This document shows, in pieces, positions 51,800-60,780 of a stretch of DNA of 64,000 nucleotides. Source of the DNA: JAAGZL01 sp050290785 (GTDB lineage: Bacteria; Pseudomonadota; Gammaproteobacteria; Chromatiales; Chromatiaceae); the NCBI GenBank assembly GCA_050290785.1, contig JBNKIR010000014.1, positions 1 through 64,000 on the forward strand, given 5' to 3'. Made by a program: the position numbers and the translations under genes. The first letter of the stretch is position 1. Each line of letters begins with the position of its first letter. Below the pieces are notes generated by a model. That model made no database searches and was not told the DNA's origin. It saw only the letters and a program-made list of their open reading frames with translations.

Positions 51800-52507
51800 A
51801 TGCCAAATACCGCCGAGCAACACAACCAGAGTCAAACAGAAGATAGACCCATGCGTCTGCTCCTGGTGGTGGATCATGCCCTTTTTCGTGAGGGCCTGAA
51901 GGAGTTGCTGGAACGGCGCGGCATTGAGGTGACGGCGGCGGTCGCCGACTGGCAGGAGGGTATAGAACAGGCGGTACGTGATCGTCCCGACGCCATGTTG
52001 CTGGATCTACAACTGCCGGGTATGAGCGAGGTGGAGGTGCTGCGTGAGCTGCGCAAAAACCGTCCCAATCTGCCGGTGGCCATGCTCACCTTCAGCCTGC
52101 AACAGGATGACCTGATCAAGGCCCTGCGTGCCGGGGCCAATGGCTATCTGCTTAGAACCGTTGAGCCTGACGAGCTGATCACATCCCTGCAGGACATGAT
52201 CGCCGGCAATCTGGTGTTGGCCAGGGAGTTCACCGGGGTCCTGACCAAGATACTGAACGGTGAACTGGACATCTCCGGGGAGCGGGCGGCCCTGGCCGGG
52301 CTTACCCCACGGGAGCTGGAGATACTCTGTCACATATCCGCGGGCAAGAGTAATAAGCTGATAGCCAAGGAGCTGGGCATATCCGATGGCACGGTAAAGC
52401 TGCACGTGAAGTCCATCCTGCGCAAACTGCAGGTGAACTCCAGGGTGGATGCGGCGGTAATAGCGGTGGAAGAGAGACTCTGCCCACGCGCCCAGGGGGT
52501 GGGTTGA
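51800..52507 (+). CDS. NarL/FixJ-type response regulator with atypical receiver
   Basis: A 235-residue protein. A receiver domain (about 18-135) precedes a LuxR helix-turn-helix (about 165-225, LTPRELEILCHISAGKSNKL). The phosphorylation Asp69 (LLDLQLPGM) and Thr97 are present. However, the acidic pair is reduced to one Asp (LLVVDH: Val24-Asp25), and the conserved Lys (GYLLK) is Arg119. Signalling by phosphorylation may be weakened or altered. No histidine kinase gene is adjacent. Its stop overlaps the start of the ABC permease gene. Confidence 0.85.
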   Translation: MPNTAEQHNQSQTEDRPMRLLLVVDHALFREGLKELLERRGIEVTAAVADWQEGIEQAVRDRPDAMLLDLQLPGMSEVEVLRELRKNRPNLPVAMLTFSLQQDDLIKALRAGANGYLLRTVEPDELITSLQDMIAGNLVLAREFTGVLTKILNGELDISGERAALAGLTPRELEILCHISAGKSNKLIAKELGISDGTVKLHVKSILRKLQVNSRVDAAVIAVEERLCPRAQGVG

Positions 52508-53919
52508 TGCCGCAGTTCGTCGTGTTGTGGACCGATGGCCTGATCTTTCTGCTGTTGTTTATGGCCGTAGCGTTCGGTGTCTATGCGGCGCGCAAGGAAC
52601 ATCTGCGCGGCCCCTGGCGCAGTGTGGTGGAGAGCAAGGTGGGTATCGGCACCATGGTGGTGTTGCTGTTCTATGTGACTATCGGCTTGCTTGATTCCAT
52701 TCACTTCCATCCGGTCCTGCCGCAACAGGAACAGAGCAACGGGGTAACCCACTCCTCGGAGGTGATCAGTCTGTTCGATCAGATGGTCATGCCCCTGCGC
52801 GTGCGCCAGGAGAAGACCTACTCGGCACCCCTGGCCACACACCTCTATGCCAAGGAGACGATAGAACTGCCGGATGGCGGCCAGACACGGGATTTTCCCC
52901 GTCTGCAATATGGCGGCGCCCATCTGGAGGATCCGGAAGCGGGGTGGCTGCCGGATATTGTGCGCACCGTCGCCCTGGGGATCATCAAAGGTGTCGTGCT
53001 TGGCTTTGTGGCCATGAATATCCTGATCATATTCAGCTCCGCCGGTTCCGGCTGCGGTTACGGCGGACAGGCCAGGAAGATATTCTCCGGACAGACCGAT
53101 ATCCCATGGCGCGTAGCCATGTTCACCCTTCTGGTTATCCTGATCCTGGTCATGGTCAGTGCAGAGCTGAGTATGAAATACCACCTACTGGGTACGGACA
53201 AGGTGGGTGAGGATGTGTTCTACCAGGCCTTGAAGAGTATCCGCACCGGGCTGATGATCGGCACCCTCACCACCCTGGTGATGCTGCCGGCGGCGATCCT
53301 GTTAGGGATCATGGCCGGCTATTTCAGGGGCTGGGTGGACGACATCATCCAGTATCTCTACACCACCCTCAACTCCATCCCAGGTGTGTTGTTGATCGCC
53401 GCATCCATCCTGATGTTGCAGATCTACATGAGCAACCACGCCGATCAGTTCAACACTCTGTTGGAGCGGGCCGACATGCGGCTGCTGTTTCTCTGTATCA
53501 TCCTGGGGGTCACCAGCTGGACCGGCCTGTGTCGTCTGCTGCGTGGTGAGTCCATCAAGCTGCGGGAGGTGGACTATGTACAGGCCGCCACCGCCTTCGG
53601 CGTGGGCCATTTTCAGATCATATCCCGACACATACTGCCCAACGTGCTGCATATCGTGTTGATCACGGTGGTGCTGGATTTCTCCGGCCTGGTGCTGGCG
53701 GAGGCGGTGCTCTCCTATGTGAATATCGGTGTGGACCCCACGATGAACAGTTGGGGTAATATGATCAACAGCGCCCGTCTGGAGATGGCGCGGGAACCTA
53801 TCGTATGGTGGTCGCTGATGGCGGCCCTTATGTTTATGTTTACCCTGGTGTTGTCGGCCAACCTGTTTTCCGATGTGGTGCGCGATGCGTTTGATCCGCG
53901 CCTGCGTGGTAGTAGATAG
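52507..53919 (+). CDS. ABC transporter permease (DppC/OppC-like) with N-terminal extension
   Basis: 470 residues from the ATG at 52507, overlapping the regulator stop codon. The C-terminal ~280 residues are a DppC/OppC-type permease with the EAA loop (REVDYVQAATAFGVGHFQII). The first ~200 residues hold extra helices (about 10-28, 50-65 and 160-180) with a periplasmic loop; this is longer than usual DppC proteins (about 300). The matching DppB-type permease and the peptide-binding protein are not in the window, so the transporter is incomplete here. The fused ATPase gene follows after 26 bases. Confidence 0.85.
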   Translation: MPQFVVLWTDGLIFLLLFMAVAFGVYAARKEHLRGPWRSVVESKVGIGTMVVLLFYVTIGLLDSIHFHPVLPQQEQSNGVTHSSEVISLFDQMVMPLRVRQEKTYSAPLATHLYAKETIELPDGGQTRDFPRLQYGGAHLEDPEAGWLPDIVRTVALGIIKGVVLGFVAMNILIIFSSAGSGCGYGGQARKIFSGQTDIPWRVAMFTLLVILILVMVSAELSMKYHLLGTDKVGEDVFYQALKSIRTGLMIGTLTTLVMLPAAILLGIMAGYFRGWVDDIIQYLYTTLNSIPGVLLIAASILMLQIYMSNHADQFNTLLERADMRLLFLCIILGVTSWTGLCRLLRGESIKLREVDYVQAATAFGVGHFQIISRHILPNVLHIVLITVVLDFSGLVLAEAVLSYVNIGVDPTMNSWGNMINSARLEMAREPIVWWSLMAALMFMFTLVLSANLFSDVVRDAFDPRLRGSR

Positions 53920-53945
53920 ATCTTGTTAAGAGGGAATTGCCTCGG

Positions 53946-55970
53946 ATGAACCAACCGCTGTTACACATAGAAAATCTCAAGACCAGTCTGGGGAACAGAG
54001 ATAACCCGGTCAAGGCGGTGGACGGGGTCGACCTGGATATCAGAAAGGGCGAGACCTTCGCCCTGCTGGGTGAGTCTGGCTGTGGCAAGTCCATGACCGC
54101 ACTGAGCATGATGCGCCTGTTGCCGCCATCGGGCCGTATCGTACATGGTTCGATACGGTTGGGTGATACCGATATCCTGTCCCTGCCGGAGGCGGAGATG
54201 CGCAACGAGCGCGGTGGGCGTATGGGTATGATCTTTCAGGAGCCCATGACCTCGCTCAACCCTGTCCTGACCATTGGCGAGCAGATCGCTGAATCGGTCA
54301 AGGTGCACGATGCCGCGTCCAGGTCCGATATAAACGGTCGGGTACTGGAGCTGCTCAAGGCAGTGGGCATCCCGGATCCACAGCGACGTATGCGGGAGTA
54401 TCCGCATCAGCTATCCGGCGGCATGAAACAGCGGGTGATGATCGCCATCGCCCTGGCCGGCAGGCCGGAACTGCTGATCGCGGACGAGCCCACCACCGCC
54501 CTGGATGTGACCATCCAGGCCCAGGTGTTGAAGTTGCTGAAGGACCTGCAGCAGGAGACAGGCATGGCCATCATGCTTATCACACACGATCTGGGGGTGG
54601 TGTCCGAGGTGGCGGATCGGGTGGCGGTGATGTATGCCGGTCAGATCGTCGAGGTGGCCAGCAGAGAACAGTTCTTTAAAGACCCGCAACACCCATACAG
54701 CCGTAAGCTGTTCGATTCACTTCCGGGCAAGGCGCGGCGCGGACAACCACTGGCGGTGATCAAGGGCTTGGTGCCGGATCTGAGTCAGGAGTTCAAAGGT
54801 TGTCGCTTCGCCGATCGTTGCGAAGAGGTGATGATGGATATCTGTCACGACCGTATACCGGTGTGGAGCGGTATCGGCGAAGATCAGGGGGTGCGTTGTC
54901 ACCTGCAAGAGCTGGACAATAGGGGACAGACCCCAATTTCCCCAACAGTAAATCGTGGTCTGTCCCCTATGGTTCCTCCTGATGGAGATAAGTCATCCAC
55001 GCCTCTGCTTAAGGTGGATGACCTCAAGGTCCACTTCCCCATCCACAAGGGGGTGCTGCGCCGCACCGTGGGTCATGTAAAGGCGGTGGACGGGGTCTCC
55101 ATGCAGATCAATAGTGGACGCACCCTGGCCCTGGTGGGAGAGTCCGGCTGTGGCAAGACCACCGTGGGCAAGGGCATACTGCAACTGATCCGTCCCACCG
55201 CCGGCAGCGCCAACTTCGCTGGTGACGAGCTGACCCGACTCAAGGGCGAGGCCCTGCGCAAGCGCCGCGCCGATATGCAGATCATCTTTCAGGATCCCAT
55301 GGCCTCCATGAACCCGCGCATGCTGGTGGGGGACATCATCGCCGAGGGTATGCAGGCCCAGGGTATCGGCAACAACAGGCAGGAGCGCAGTGAGCGGGTA
55401 GCGGAGTTGTTGACCAAGGTCGGCCTGTCGGCCGATGCCGCCAAACGCTATCCACACGAGTTCTCCGGTGGTCAGCGTCAACGCATCTGTGTGGCGCGGG
55501 CCCTGGCGGTGGACCCTATGTTGATCGTATGTGACGAACCCACCAGCGCCCTGGACGTCTCGGTGCAGGCCCAGATCCTGAATCTGCTGAAGCAGTTGCA
55601 GGACGATCTGGACCTCTCCTACCTGTTCATCACCCACAACATCTCGGTGGTGGCCTACCTGGCCCACGAGGTGGCGGTCATGTATCTCGGTAGGATAGTG
55701 GAGCGGGGTACGGTGCAGGAGGTGCTGGAGTCACCGCAGCATCCATACACCAGGGCCCTGCTGTCGGCGGTACCGGTGGTGGAGCAAGAGAGCAAGCGCG
55801 AGGTGATCCGTCTGGAAGGCGATATGCCGTCCCCGGCAGATCCCCCGGTCGGCTGTCACTTCCACCCCCGTTGTCCCGAGGCGATGCCGGAGTGCCAACT
55901 GGCCTATCCGCAAACGGTGCGGTTGAGTGATACCAGGACAGTGAGCTGTATCAGATTGGACGGAGAATAA
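53946..55970 (+). CDS. Fused double ATPase of a peptide-type ABC transporter (DppDF/YejF-like)
   Basis: 674 residues from the ATG at 53946 (GAGGGA upstream). Two ABC modules are joined head to tail. The first has GESGCGKSM, YPHQLSGGMKQR and LIADEPTTALD, then an oligopeptide-type C-terminal motif with cysteines (GCRFADRCEE). The second has GESGCGKTT, YPHEFSGGQRQR and IVCDEPTSALD, and ends with GCHFHPRCPEA. The domain order is that of YejF-like ATPases. The linker, about residues 325-345, is encoded by a palindromic repeat (see 54921-54968). Confidence 0.93.
   Translation: MNQPLLHIENLKTSLGNRDNPVKAVDGVDLDIRKGETFALLGESGCGKSMTALSMMRLLPPSGRIVHGSIRLGDTDILSLPEAEMRNERGGRMGMIFQEPMTSLNPVLTIGEQIAESVKVHDAASRSDINGRVLELLKAVGIPDPQRRMREYPHQLSGGMKQRVMIAIALAGRPELLIADEPTTALDVTIQAQVLKLLKDLQQETGMAIMLITHDLGVVSEVADRVAVMYAGQIVEVASREQFFKDPQHPYSRKLFDSLPGKARRGQPLAVIKGLVPDLSQEFKGCRFADRCEEVMMDICHDRIPVWSGIGEDQGVRCHLQELDNRGQTPISPTVNRGLSPMVPPDGDKSSTPLLKVDDLKVHFPIHKGVLRRTVGHVKAVDGVSMQINSGRTLALVGESGCGKTTVGKGILQLIRPTAGSANFAGDELTRLKGEALRKRRADMQIIFQDPMASMNPRMLVGDIIAEGMQAQGIGNNRQERSERVAELLTKVGLSADAAKRYPHEFSGGQRQRICVARALAVDPMLIVCDEPTSALDVSVQAQILNLLKQLQDDLDLSYLFITHNISVVAYLAHEVAVMYLGRIVERGTVQEVLESPQHPYTRALLSAVPVVEQESKREVIRLEGDMPSPADPPVGCHFHPRCPEAMPECQLAYPQTVRLSDTRTVSCIRLDGE
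54921..54968 (+). repeat. Palindromic repeat inside the ABC ATPase linker
   Basis: Perfect 12-base arms AGGGGACAGACC (54921-54932) and GGTCTGTCCCCT (54957-54968) enclose 24 bases. Elements of this type (ggggacagacc ends) are familiar intergenic palindromes in proteobacteria. Here the element is read in frame between the two ABC domains without a stop. Confidence 0.75.
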
Positions 55971-55971
55971 G

Positions 55972-56370
55972 GTGAGTAACATAAAAACAATAATATCCAT
56001 ACTGGCAGTGTTAGCTATGCCGTTTCTCAACGGATGCGCGTTTGACGTGATCCGGGTAAAGCAAACAGCGGTAAAGATGAAACCGGCGCCGGAACAGGCG
56101 CAAGCATTTACCTTACGGCAGGAGGCGGAGGTCCAGTTAGCTACGGGATATAAAAGAAAGTTAAATGCGGGTACCAAGTGGGTGTGCGTCGGTTCACTCC
56201 CGCAAGGGGAAGTGTACAAGTCAGATGATCAGGTACTGACTATCGAGGGATCAAATATCTATGAGGCGAATATGGTCGTTTCTTCAAATAAGTTGGTCGG
56301 TTTTTACCTGCCGGTGGAAGGTACCTACTCCTCTCTCGATAAACCAATGCTGTTGGAAGTCATTAAATAA
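55972..56370 (+). CDS. Small lipoprotein, unknown
   Basis: A 132-residue protein from GTG 55972, with GGAG in the end of the ATPase gene. The signal peptide ends in FLNGC, a lipobox (Cys22). The mature part is beta-rich with no known signature; LRQEAEVQLATGYKRKLNAG resembles segments of small outer-membrane lipoproteins. It is followed 20 bases later by another lipoprotein gene, so the two probably form a unit. Confidence 0.7.
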   Translation: MSNIKTIISILAVLAMPFLNGCAFDVIRVKQTAVKMKPAPEQAQAFTLRQEAEVQLATGYKRKLNAGTKWVCVGSLPQGEVYKSDDQVLTIEGSNIYEANMVVSSNKLVGFYLPVEGTYSSLDKPMLLEVIK

Positions 56371-56390
56371 AAAAATAATGGAGAATAGAT

Positions 56391-56828
56391 ATGAAGCGTT
56401 TTTCTAAATTCCTATTGGCCGCGACCCTACTTGCATTGGCGTCCGGTTGTGCGACCGGTCCTAAGTTTGCCGAGGTAAGTGATCGTATCAGCAAACGGAA
56501 TCCGGACACGGGTAGGATCTATCTATACAGGACGACCACGTTGGGTGCTGCGCTGAAACCACAGATTAAATTGAATGGAAAACCGATCGGCAAATCCGTG
56601 GCCAAGGGGTTCCTGTATGTCGATGCGGAACCGGGAAAATACGAGATCATGACCTCGACCGAGGTTGACCGGAAGCTGTCGCTTATGCTGGAGAAGGGCC
56701 AGACCAGATATGTAAAGTTCGGTGTATCCATGGGATTCTTTGTCGGGCATGTATATCCGGAACTGGTTGAGAGCGAAGCCGGTATGCAAGAGATACAGGA
56801 GTGCAGTTATACCGGAGATAAAATCTGA
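56391..56828 (+). CDS. DUF2846-type lipoprotein
   Basis: A 145-residue protein. The signal peptide ends in LASGC (lipobox, Cys20). The mature part fits DUF2846: RIYLYRTTTLGAALKPQIKL, GFLYVDAEPGKYEI and LEKGQTRYVKFGV. The fold is a beta sandwich of unknown role, exposed to the periplasm from a lipid anchor. The palindromic repeat at 56835-56892 begins just after the stop codon. Confidence 0.8.
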   Translation: MKRFSKFLLAATLLALASGCATGPKFAEVSDRISKRNPDTGRIYLYRTTTLGAALKPQIKLNGKPIGKSVAKGFLYVDAEPGKYEIMTSTEVDRKLSLMLEKGQTRYVKFGVSMGFFVGHVYPELVESEAGMQEIQECSYTGDKI

Positions 56829-56834
56829 CATAGA

Positions 56835-56892
56835 AAAATCCGGGTCAGAGAGCAATTTTCGCTAATATTGGAAACGATTGCTCTCTGATCCT
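56835..56892 (+). repeat. 58-base palindromic repeat, copy A
   Basis: The arm GGGTCAGAGAGCAATT (56842-56857) pairs with a near-perfect partner at 56876-56891. The whole 58-base unit matches 58549-58606 with about three differences. It may also act as a terminator, because a T-run follows. Confidence 0.85.
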
Positions 56893-56924
56893 GTTTTTTG
56901 AGGATTCATCCTCATTGATGCCCG

Positions 56925-57536
56925 TTGGAGCACTGGAGGCTCTGCTTGAAGCAAGGTGTGCTTAGTCGATATGAGCGGGATGATGATGGCAACATCATCG
57001 TGGACGTTTCTGCGTCGCGGGTTGAGGACCTGTACAATGATTTTGACAAAAGCGTGCCGTACGTGCGGCGCGATCTGGATCAGGATTTTGCCGACTATCT
57101 GGCCGCAGGCGCCCGCGATATAGGTAGCCTTCCTTTCGTAATTCGGCTGACCCTGTCCCATCCCCCCGATGAGCCCAAGTCGTCGCGTATTCAGCGCAGC
57201 CTCAACACCTATTTCCTTTATCTCGCCGAGGTCGAGATCGAGAAGATCCTGCAGATGTTTAGGCGTGCGACGATCTTTCTGGCAATCGGGATCAGCATCC
57301 TCTTCCTGTCGGTCTGGCTGCACCAATATCTGGGACCCGAACGCACAGTCACGGAAAACGTCTTTGCCCAAGGTCTCACCGTAGCCGCATGGGTATCGAT
57401 GTGGGAGGCGCTGGCAGTGCTGCTGGTTGAATGGTTCCCCCACCGTAAGAACGTCGCACTTTACCGGCGTATCGCGGATGCCAGACTTATCTTACGTTCA
57501 GAACCGAATGCGGATACGAATGGGTTTCAGCAATAG
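56925..57536 (+). CDS. Membrane protein of unknown function
   Basis: A 203-residue protein whose only supported start is TTG at 56925; an ATG at 56918 is out of frame and stops after 15 codons. The N-terminal part is soluble and acidic. A hydrophobic helix occurs at about 123-140 (TIFLAIGISILFLSVWL), with a second, weaker one at about 155-175 (GLTVAAWVSMWEALAVLLV). The end is polar. I do not recognise the family. The start lies 33 bases after the palindromic repeat, so the true N-terminus could have been lost by its insertion. Confidence 0.6.
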   Translation: MEHWRLCLKQGVLSRYERDDDGNIIVDVSASRVEDLYNDFDKSVPYVRRDLDQDFADYLAAGARDIGSLPFVIRLTLSHPPDEPKSSRIQRSLNTYFLYLAEVEIEKILQMFRRATIFLAIGISILFLSVWLHQYLGPERTVTENVFAQGLTVAAWVSMWEALAVLLVEWFPHRKNVALYRRIADARLILRSEPNADTNGFQQ

Positions 57537-57752
57537 GATCTTAAGGAAAATGCTGTATCAAAGGCGGATGGGCTGATATTTTGCATGGAAAGTAGGGGTA
57601 AGTTATGTGATTAGATGTTAGAGCAAGTTATTACAACTATGAGGTTGAAAAATGGCGAGATGTACAGTACCAGTGCAAATAATCCACATAACCAATCGTT
57701 CGTCTGGGACCTCCGCTTCGCTACGGCCCCTTCGAGCTACCTCTACTAATCC

Positions 57753-58502
57753 ATGCGACTAATCACGATCCCGGTAAGTCACTATTGCGAAAAGGCGCGT
57801 TGGGGCCTTATTCATGCTGGTGTCAGCTATGTCGAGGATGCGCATCTGCAGCTCTTCCACTATCTCGTCGCCCGTCGCTATAACACCCGTGGGATGGTTC
57901 CGGTATTGGTGACGGACACCGGGGCCATTACTGACTCAACGGAGATCCTGCGCTTCCTGGACCAGCGCCTGCCTGAGTCCGCCAAGCTCTATCCTAGCGG
58001 ATTGGTCCAAGAAGTAGAGGAACTGGAGGACTACTTTGATGAACGTTTTGGTGACGAGACACGGCGCTGGGTGTATTTCAATCTACAAACCCTGCCTGCC
58101 CGCCAGATATTGAAAATCGCGGGGCAGGGTACACCGCTTTGGGAGCGTACTCTTGCGCCACCATTCTTTTCGCCGCTATTTCGATTCCTCCTTCATACCC
58201 TTGATGTGTCTCGAGAGAACGTCGACAAAGGCTTCCCGGTAATCTTGGAGGCATTCGACATGGTAAGCGCCCGCCTGAGCGATGGTCGTCCATTTCTCTG
58301 TGGTGATCGTTTTACTGCGGCAGACCTTACATTCGCCTCCTTGGCTGCCCCGATGCTCTGGCCGCCGGAATACGGGATCAAGTTCCCACCACTCAATGAG
58401 ATTCCCACCGGCGCGCGTGATACCATCTGCCAATTCCGTGCACATCCTGCCGGAGCTTTTGCATTGCGCCTCTTTAGGGAACATCGTTCGCCGGCGGCAT
58501 AA
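57753..58502 (+). CDS. Glutathione S-transferase-like protein
   Basis: A 249-residue protein. The N-terminal thioredoxin-like half begins RLITIPVSHYCEKARWGLIH, with a Cys in the usual active-site region, and contains GMVPVLVTDTGAITDSTEIL (the Pro loop and glutathione-binding Asp-Ser). The C-terminal half is helical, with GDRFTAADLTFASLAAPML, the conserved GST helix. Function beyond glutathione binding is unknown. A palindromic element starts a few bases after its stop codon. Confidence 0.82.
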   Translation: MRLITIPVSHYCEKARWGLIHAGVSYVEDAHLQLFHYLVARRYNTRGMVPVLVTDTGAITDSTEILRFLDQRLPESAKLYPSGLVQEVEELEDYFDERFGDETRRWVYFNLQTLPARQILKIAGQGTPLWERTLAPPFFSPLFRFLLHTLDVSRENVDKGFPVILEAFDMVSARLSDGRPFLCGDRFTAADLTFASLAAPMLWPPEYGIKFPPLNEIPTGARDTICQFRAHPAGAFALRLFREHRSPAA

Positions 58503-58504
58503 TA

Positions 58505-58546
58505 TTAAAAGGGACGCATTTGATTTTTACACTGCGTCCCCTTTAA
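58505..58546 (+). repeat. Palindromic element directly after the GST-like gene
   Basis: Arms TTAAAAGGGACGCA (58505-58518) and TGCGTCCCCTTTAA (58533-58546) match with one difference. It is a different family from the 58-base repeat that begins two bases later. Confidence 0.75.
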
Positions 58547-58548
58547 GG

Positions 58549-58606
58549 AAAATCCGGGTCAGAGAGCAATTTTCGCTAATATTAGAAACAATTGCTCTCT
58601 GACCCT
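58549..58606 (+). repeat. 58-base palindromic repeat, copy B
   Basis: Perfect 16-base arms GGGTCAGAGAGCAATT (58556-58571) and AATTGCTCTCTGACCC (58590-58605). The second copy is at 56835-56892. The two flank the membrane-protein and GST-like genes in direct orientation. Confidence 0.88.
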
Positions 58607-58826
58607 GAGAAAATTAGCTGATTGTGTAACCTTTTCTGGTGTGGCCTCGTCTATCTAGTTGAAATGAATTGTGAATTTCAGCTAATAGAGGGGCCTAATG
58701 TGCCAGAACTATCGGATAAGCGAGAGGGAAAGCTCATTGCCATAGGCTCCGTTGATTAGACCGCCTGGAGCGGTTCATAACTAAGGTCCCGTATGTATCG
58801 GGGCTGTTTAATTGATAGGAGTTTGT

Positions 58827-59342
58827 ATGAGCGAAAACAGTTGTTGTGTCGGTCCGGGCGATAGTGTTACCACCGACGATTTCAATCGTGCCGTTTCAAA
58901 AGTTAAGGGGAATTGCAAGATCGGTGAAGAGTGGTCGATAGCGGCTTCCCATAACGGGAAGATACCGGTGCTCTCATGTGAGGGACCATGCGCCAAGGGT
59001 GAGATCGCGCGGCGGACAGCCACATTAATCCCGAAGCTTGATGACCGTTTTGAGCGAGCCTGCCACGGCGAGGCCTTCTATGTTCCCCATTCGACCATGG
59101 CGAAATGGGTAGCCGATGCTAGGCAAGTGGTCATGGTCGACGGCTGTTTTCTGAACTGTCATGGCCGGGTATTGGAGAATATAATCCCGGGAGAGAGAAT
59201 TACCCAAATCAACGCCCATGCAATTCATAAAAAATATGGTGATACGTTCTCTTGCGACGGCATCCGGAAAGAGGAGTTTGCTGCACTAGCTACAATGGTT
59301 GCTGAGGAAACGATAGCGGTTACCTTGGGCAAAATTACCTAG
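58827..59342 (+). CDS. Putative zinc-binding DGC-domain protein
   Basis: 171 residues from the ATG at 58827 (AGGAG upstream). Cys pairs occur in ENSCCVG and LSCEGPCAKGEIARR, and the signature VVMVDGCFLNCHGRVLEN contains the DGC triad. The DGC family is predicted to bind zinc through its conserved cysteines; a role in sulfur or metal handling is often proposed but not proven. A hairpin (59362-59386) follows the stop and may end transcription. Confidence 0.8.
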   Translation: MSENSCCVGPGDSVTTDDFNRAVSKVKGNCKIGEEWSIAASHNGKIPVLSCEGPCAKGEIARRTATLIPKLDDRFERACHGEAFYVPHSTMAKWVADARQVVMVDGCFLNCHGRVLENIIPGERITQINAHAIHKKYGDTFSCDGIRKEEFAALATMVAEETIAVTLGKIT

Positions 59343-59361
59343 GTAAATCAAGTGGGATATG

Positions 59362-59386
59362 GGCTCCCACGGAGACCGTGGGAGCC
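59362..59386 (+). terminator. Hairpin between convergent genes
   Basis: A perfect 11-base stem GGCTCCCACGG / CCGTGGGAGCC with an AGA loop lies between the convergent DGC and CARDB genes. No strong T-tract follows on either strand, so terminator function is likely but not certain. Confidence 0.6.
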
Positions 59387-59395
59387 ATGGTAAAA

Positions 59396-60514
59396 TCAAT
59401 ACTTCTGCTCAAACTCCTGCCAACTATTGAAGTTCTCGCCGGTGGAACACTTCACCTGGGGTGCGGCGCTGTATTTGTCATGATGTGGCAGCCTGACAAA
59501 ATATGATCCCTGCACCTCGTTGTTGCCGCCGTGGGTCTCGTTTTTGTTGTACATGACCTTTGCGGTGATCTTCTTGCTGCCGGCCAGCCCCCAACTGTGT
59601 CTTCTCTTGATGGTGTGGGATGCCCCGACGGCCAGGGGCGGGATGTCGTAGGTGTTTGTCCCTTTCTTTTCCACGTAGAAACGCAGCCTTGTCTTCCCCA
59701 TGCCGCTGACATTGCCGCTGCCGATATTCTTAACTACTGCCTGGATATCCCTCTTGCCGCCCACGGGCGGTCTCTTGCCGTTATCGACACATACGATCAG
59801 GTCAGGCAGGCCGTGCACGCCGAAGGTCCAGTTTTTCTTGTTGTTGTGATCATCCAGTTCAGGAATCATGTCGGCCGGATCGACGGTGAACTCACAGGTA
59901 TAGTTGCCGGCCTTGGGGACCGGGAAGTTTGCTACAAAAGTAACCCCCTGGTTTTTATTTAGGGTTACATTCATCTCTTGCCGGTAATGCTTGTCTGGAA
60001 GACCGCCTGGTCTTTTGACATTCAGGAAGGCAACAGGATTTTGCGCCGGTGCGTTGCCGTAATTCATGACATTGCCTTCGAATCTTACGGTTGACCCTGC
60101 GCCAGGATTCTGTGGGGTTACCTTGATCACGCCGACCTGCAGGTCAGGTTTGTCGCAGTTGGCGAGGGTAAATACACCTGAATCGCCTCTGGCCTGATCT
60201 GGGTGCTGTGCATCGGCGAATACGGAGATCCTGATAAGGTAGTTTCCTGGGCCTGAAGCCCCGCCATCCCATTGATAGCTGCCGCTGTTCGGGGCGTTCA
60301 TGGTGATGGTCCGTTTAACCGTTTGGCCGTTGGGATGCATTAAATAGATGCCGACCCTATTGGCCAGGGCGCCTGAGGTGTTCCAGGTGATGGTCTGTGG
60401 TTTGAACAAACAATATTGTTGTCCGCCCACAGGTCCGGTTACGGTTATGGTTCCACACCAGGAGATGGCTGGCAGGATAAGGATGATCAGTGGAAGCAGT
60501 ACGCTCTTTTTCAT
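59396..60514 (-). CDS. Secreted CARDB-domain protein
   Basis: A 372-residue exported protein with a signal peptide at about 1-20 (ends ISWCG). An N-terminal beta domain resembles the Ser-Thr-rich GPI-anchored-type domain (GGQQYCLFKPQTITWNTSG). Two CARDB-like Ig domains follow, starting near KPDLQVGVIKVTPQNPGAGS and LPDLIVCVDNGKRPPVGGKR. Such proteins act at the cell surface or outside the cell, often in adhesion; the ligand is unknown. It stands alone on the minus strand. Confidence 0.8.
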   Translation of the reverse strand: MKKSVLLPLIILILPAISWCGTITVTGPVGGQQYCLFKPQTITWNTSGALANRVGIYLMHPNGQTVKRTITMNAPNSGSYQWDGGASGPGNYLIRISVFADAQHPDQARGDSGVFTLANCDKPDLQVGVIKVTPQNPGAGSTVRFEGNVMNYGNAPAQNPVAFLNVKRPGGLPDKHYRQEMNVTLNKNQGVTFVANFPVPKAGNYTCEFTVDPADMIPELDDHNNKKNWTFGVHGLPDLIVCVDNGKRPPVGGKRDIQAVVKNIGSGNVSGMGKTRLRFYVEKKGTNTYDIPPLAVGASHTIKRRHSWGLAGSKKITAKVMYNKNETHGGNNEVQGSYFVRLPHHDKYSAAPQVKCSTGENFNSWQEFEQKY

Positions 60515-60780
60515 GAGCCCCCCTTTTTTTGTCGCTTATAGTTTTAATAATTATCTATTTTGTCTCGTTTCCACACTCCAGCTTTGGAATACATAGGTTG
60601 GGAAGTGTAATCAAGTAAGACGCAGGCTCCTGCGTCAACCGTGAAGTCCAGAGTACACTCCCGCATTCATTCTTACCCCCATTCCCTGCAGGGATCAAGG
60701 GCTGGGGTCGCATTTCACGGGATTTGTCTGGCGGCATATAGATGTGTCGTCTGCGAATATGAAGACGTAATCATCCAGAC

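Noticed and set aside
57680..57752. Possible integron attC-like site before the GST-like gene
   Set aside because: The stretch has GC-rich imperfect palindromic sequence, but the core sites expected of attC are not recognisable and no integrase gene is nearby.
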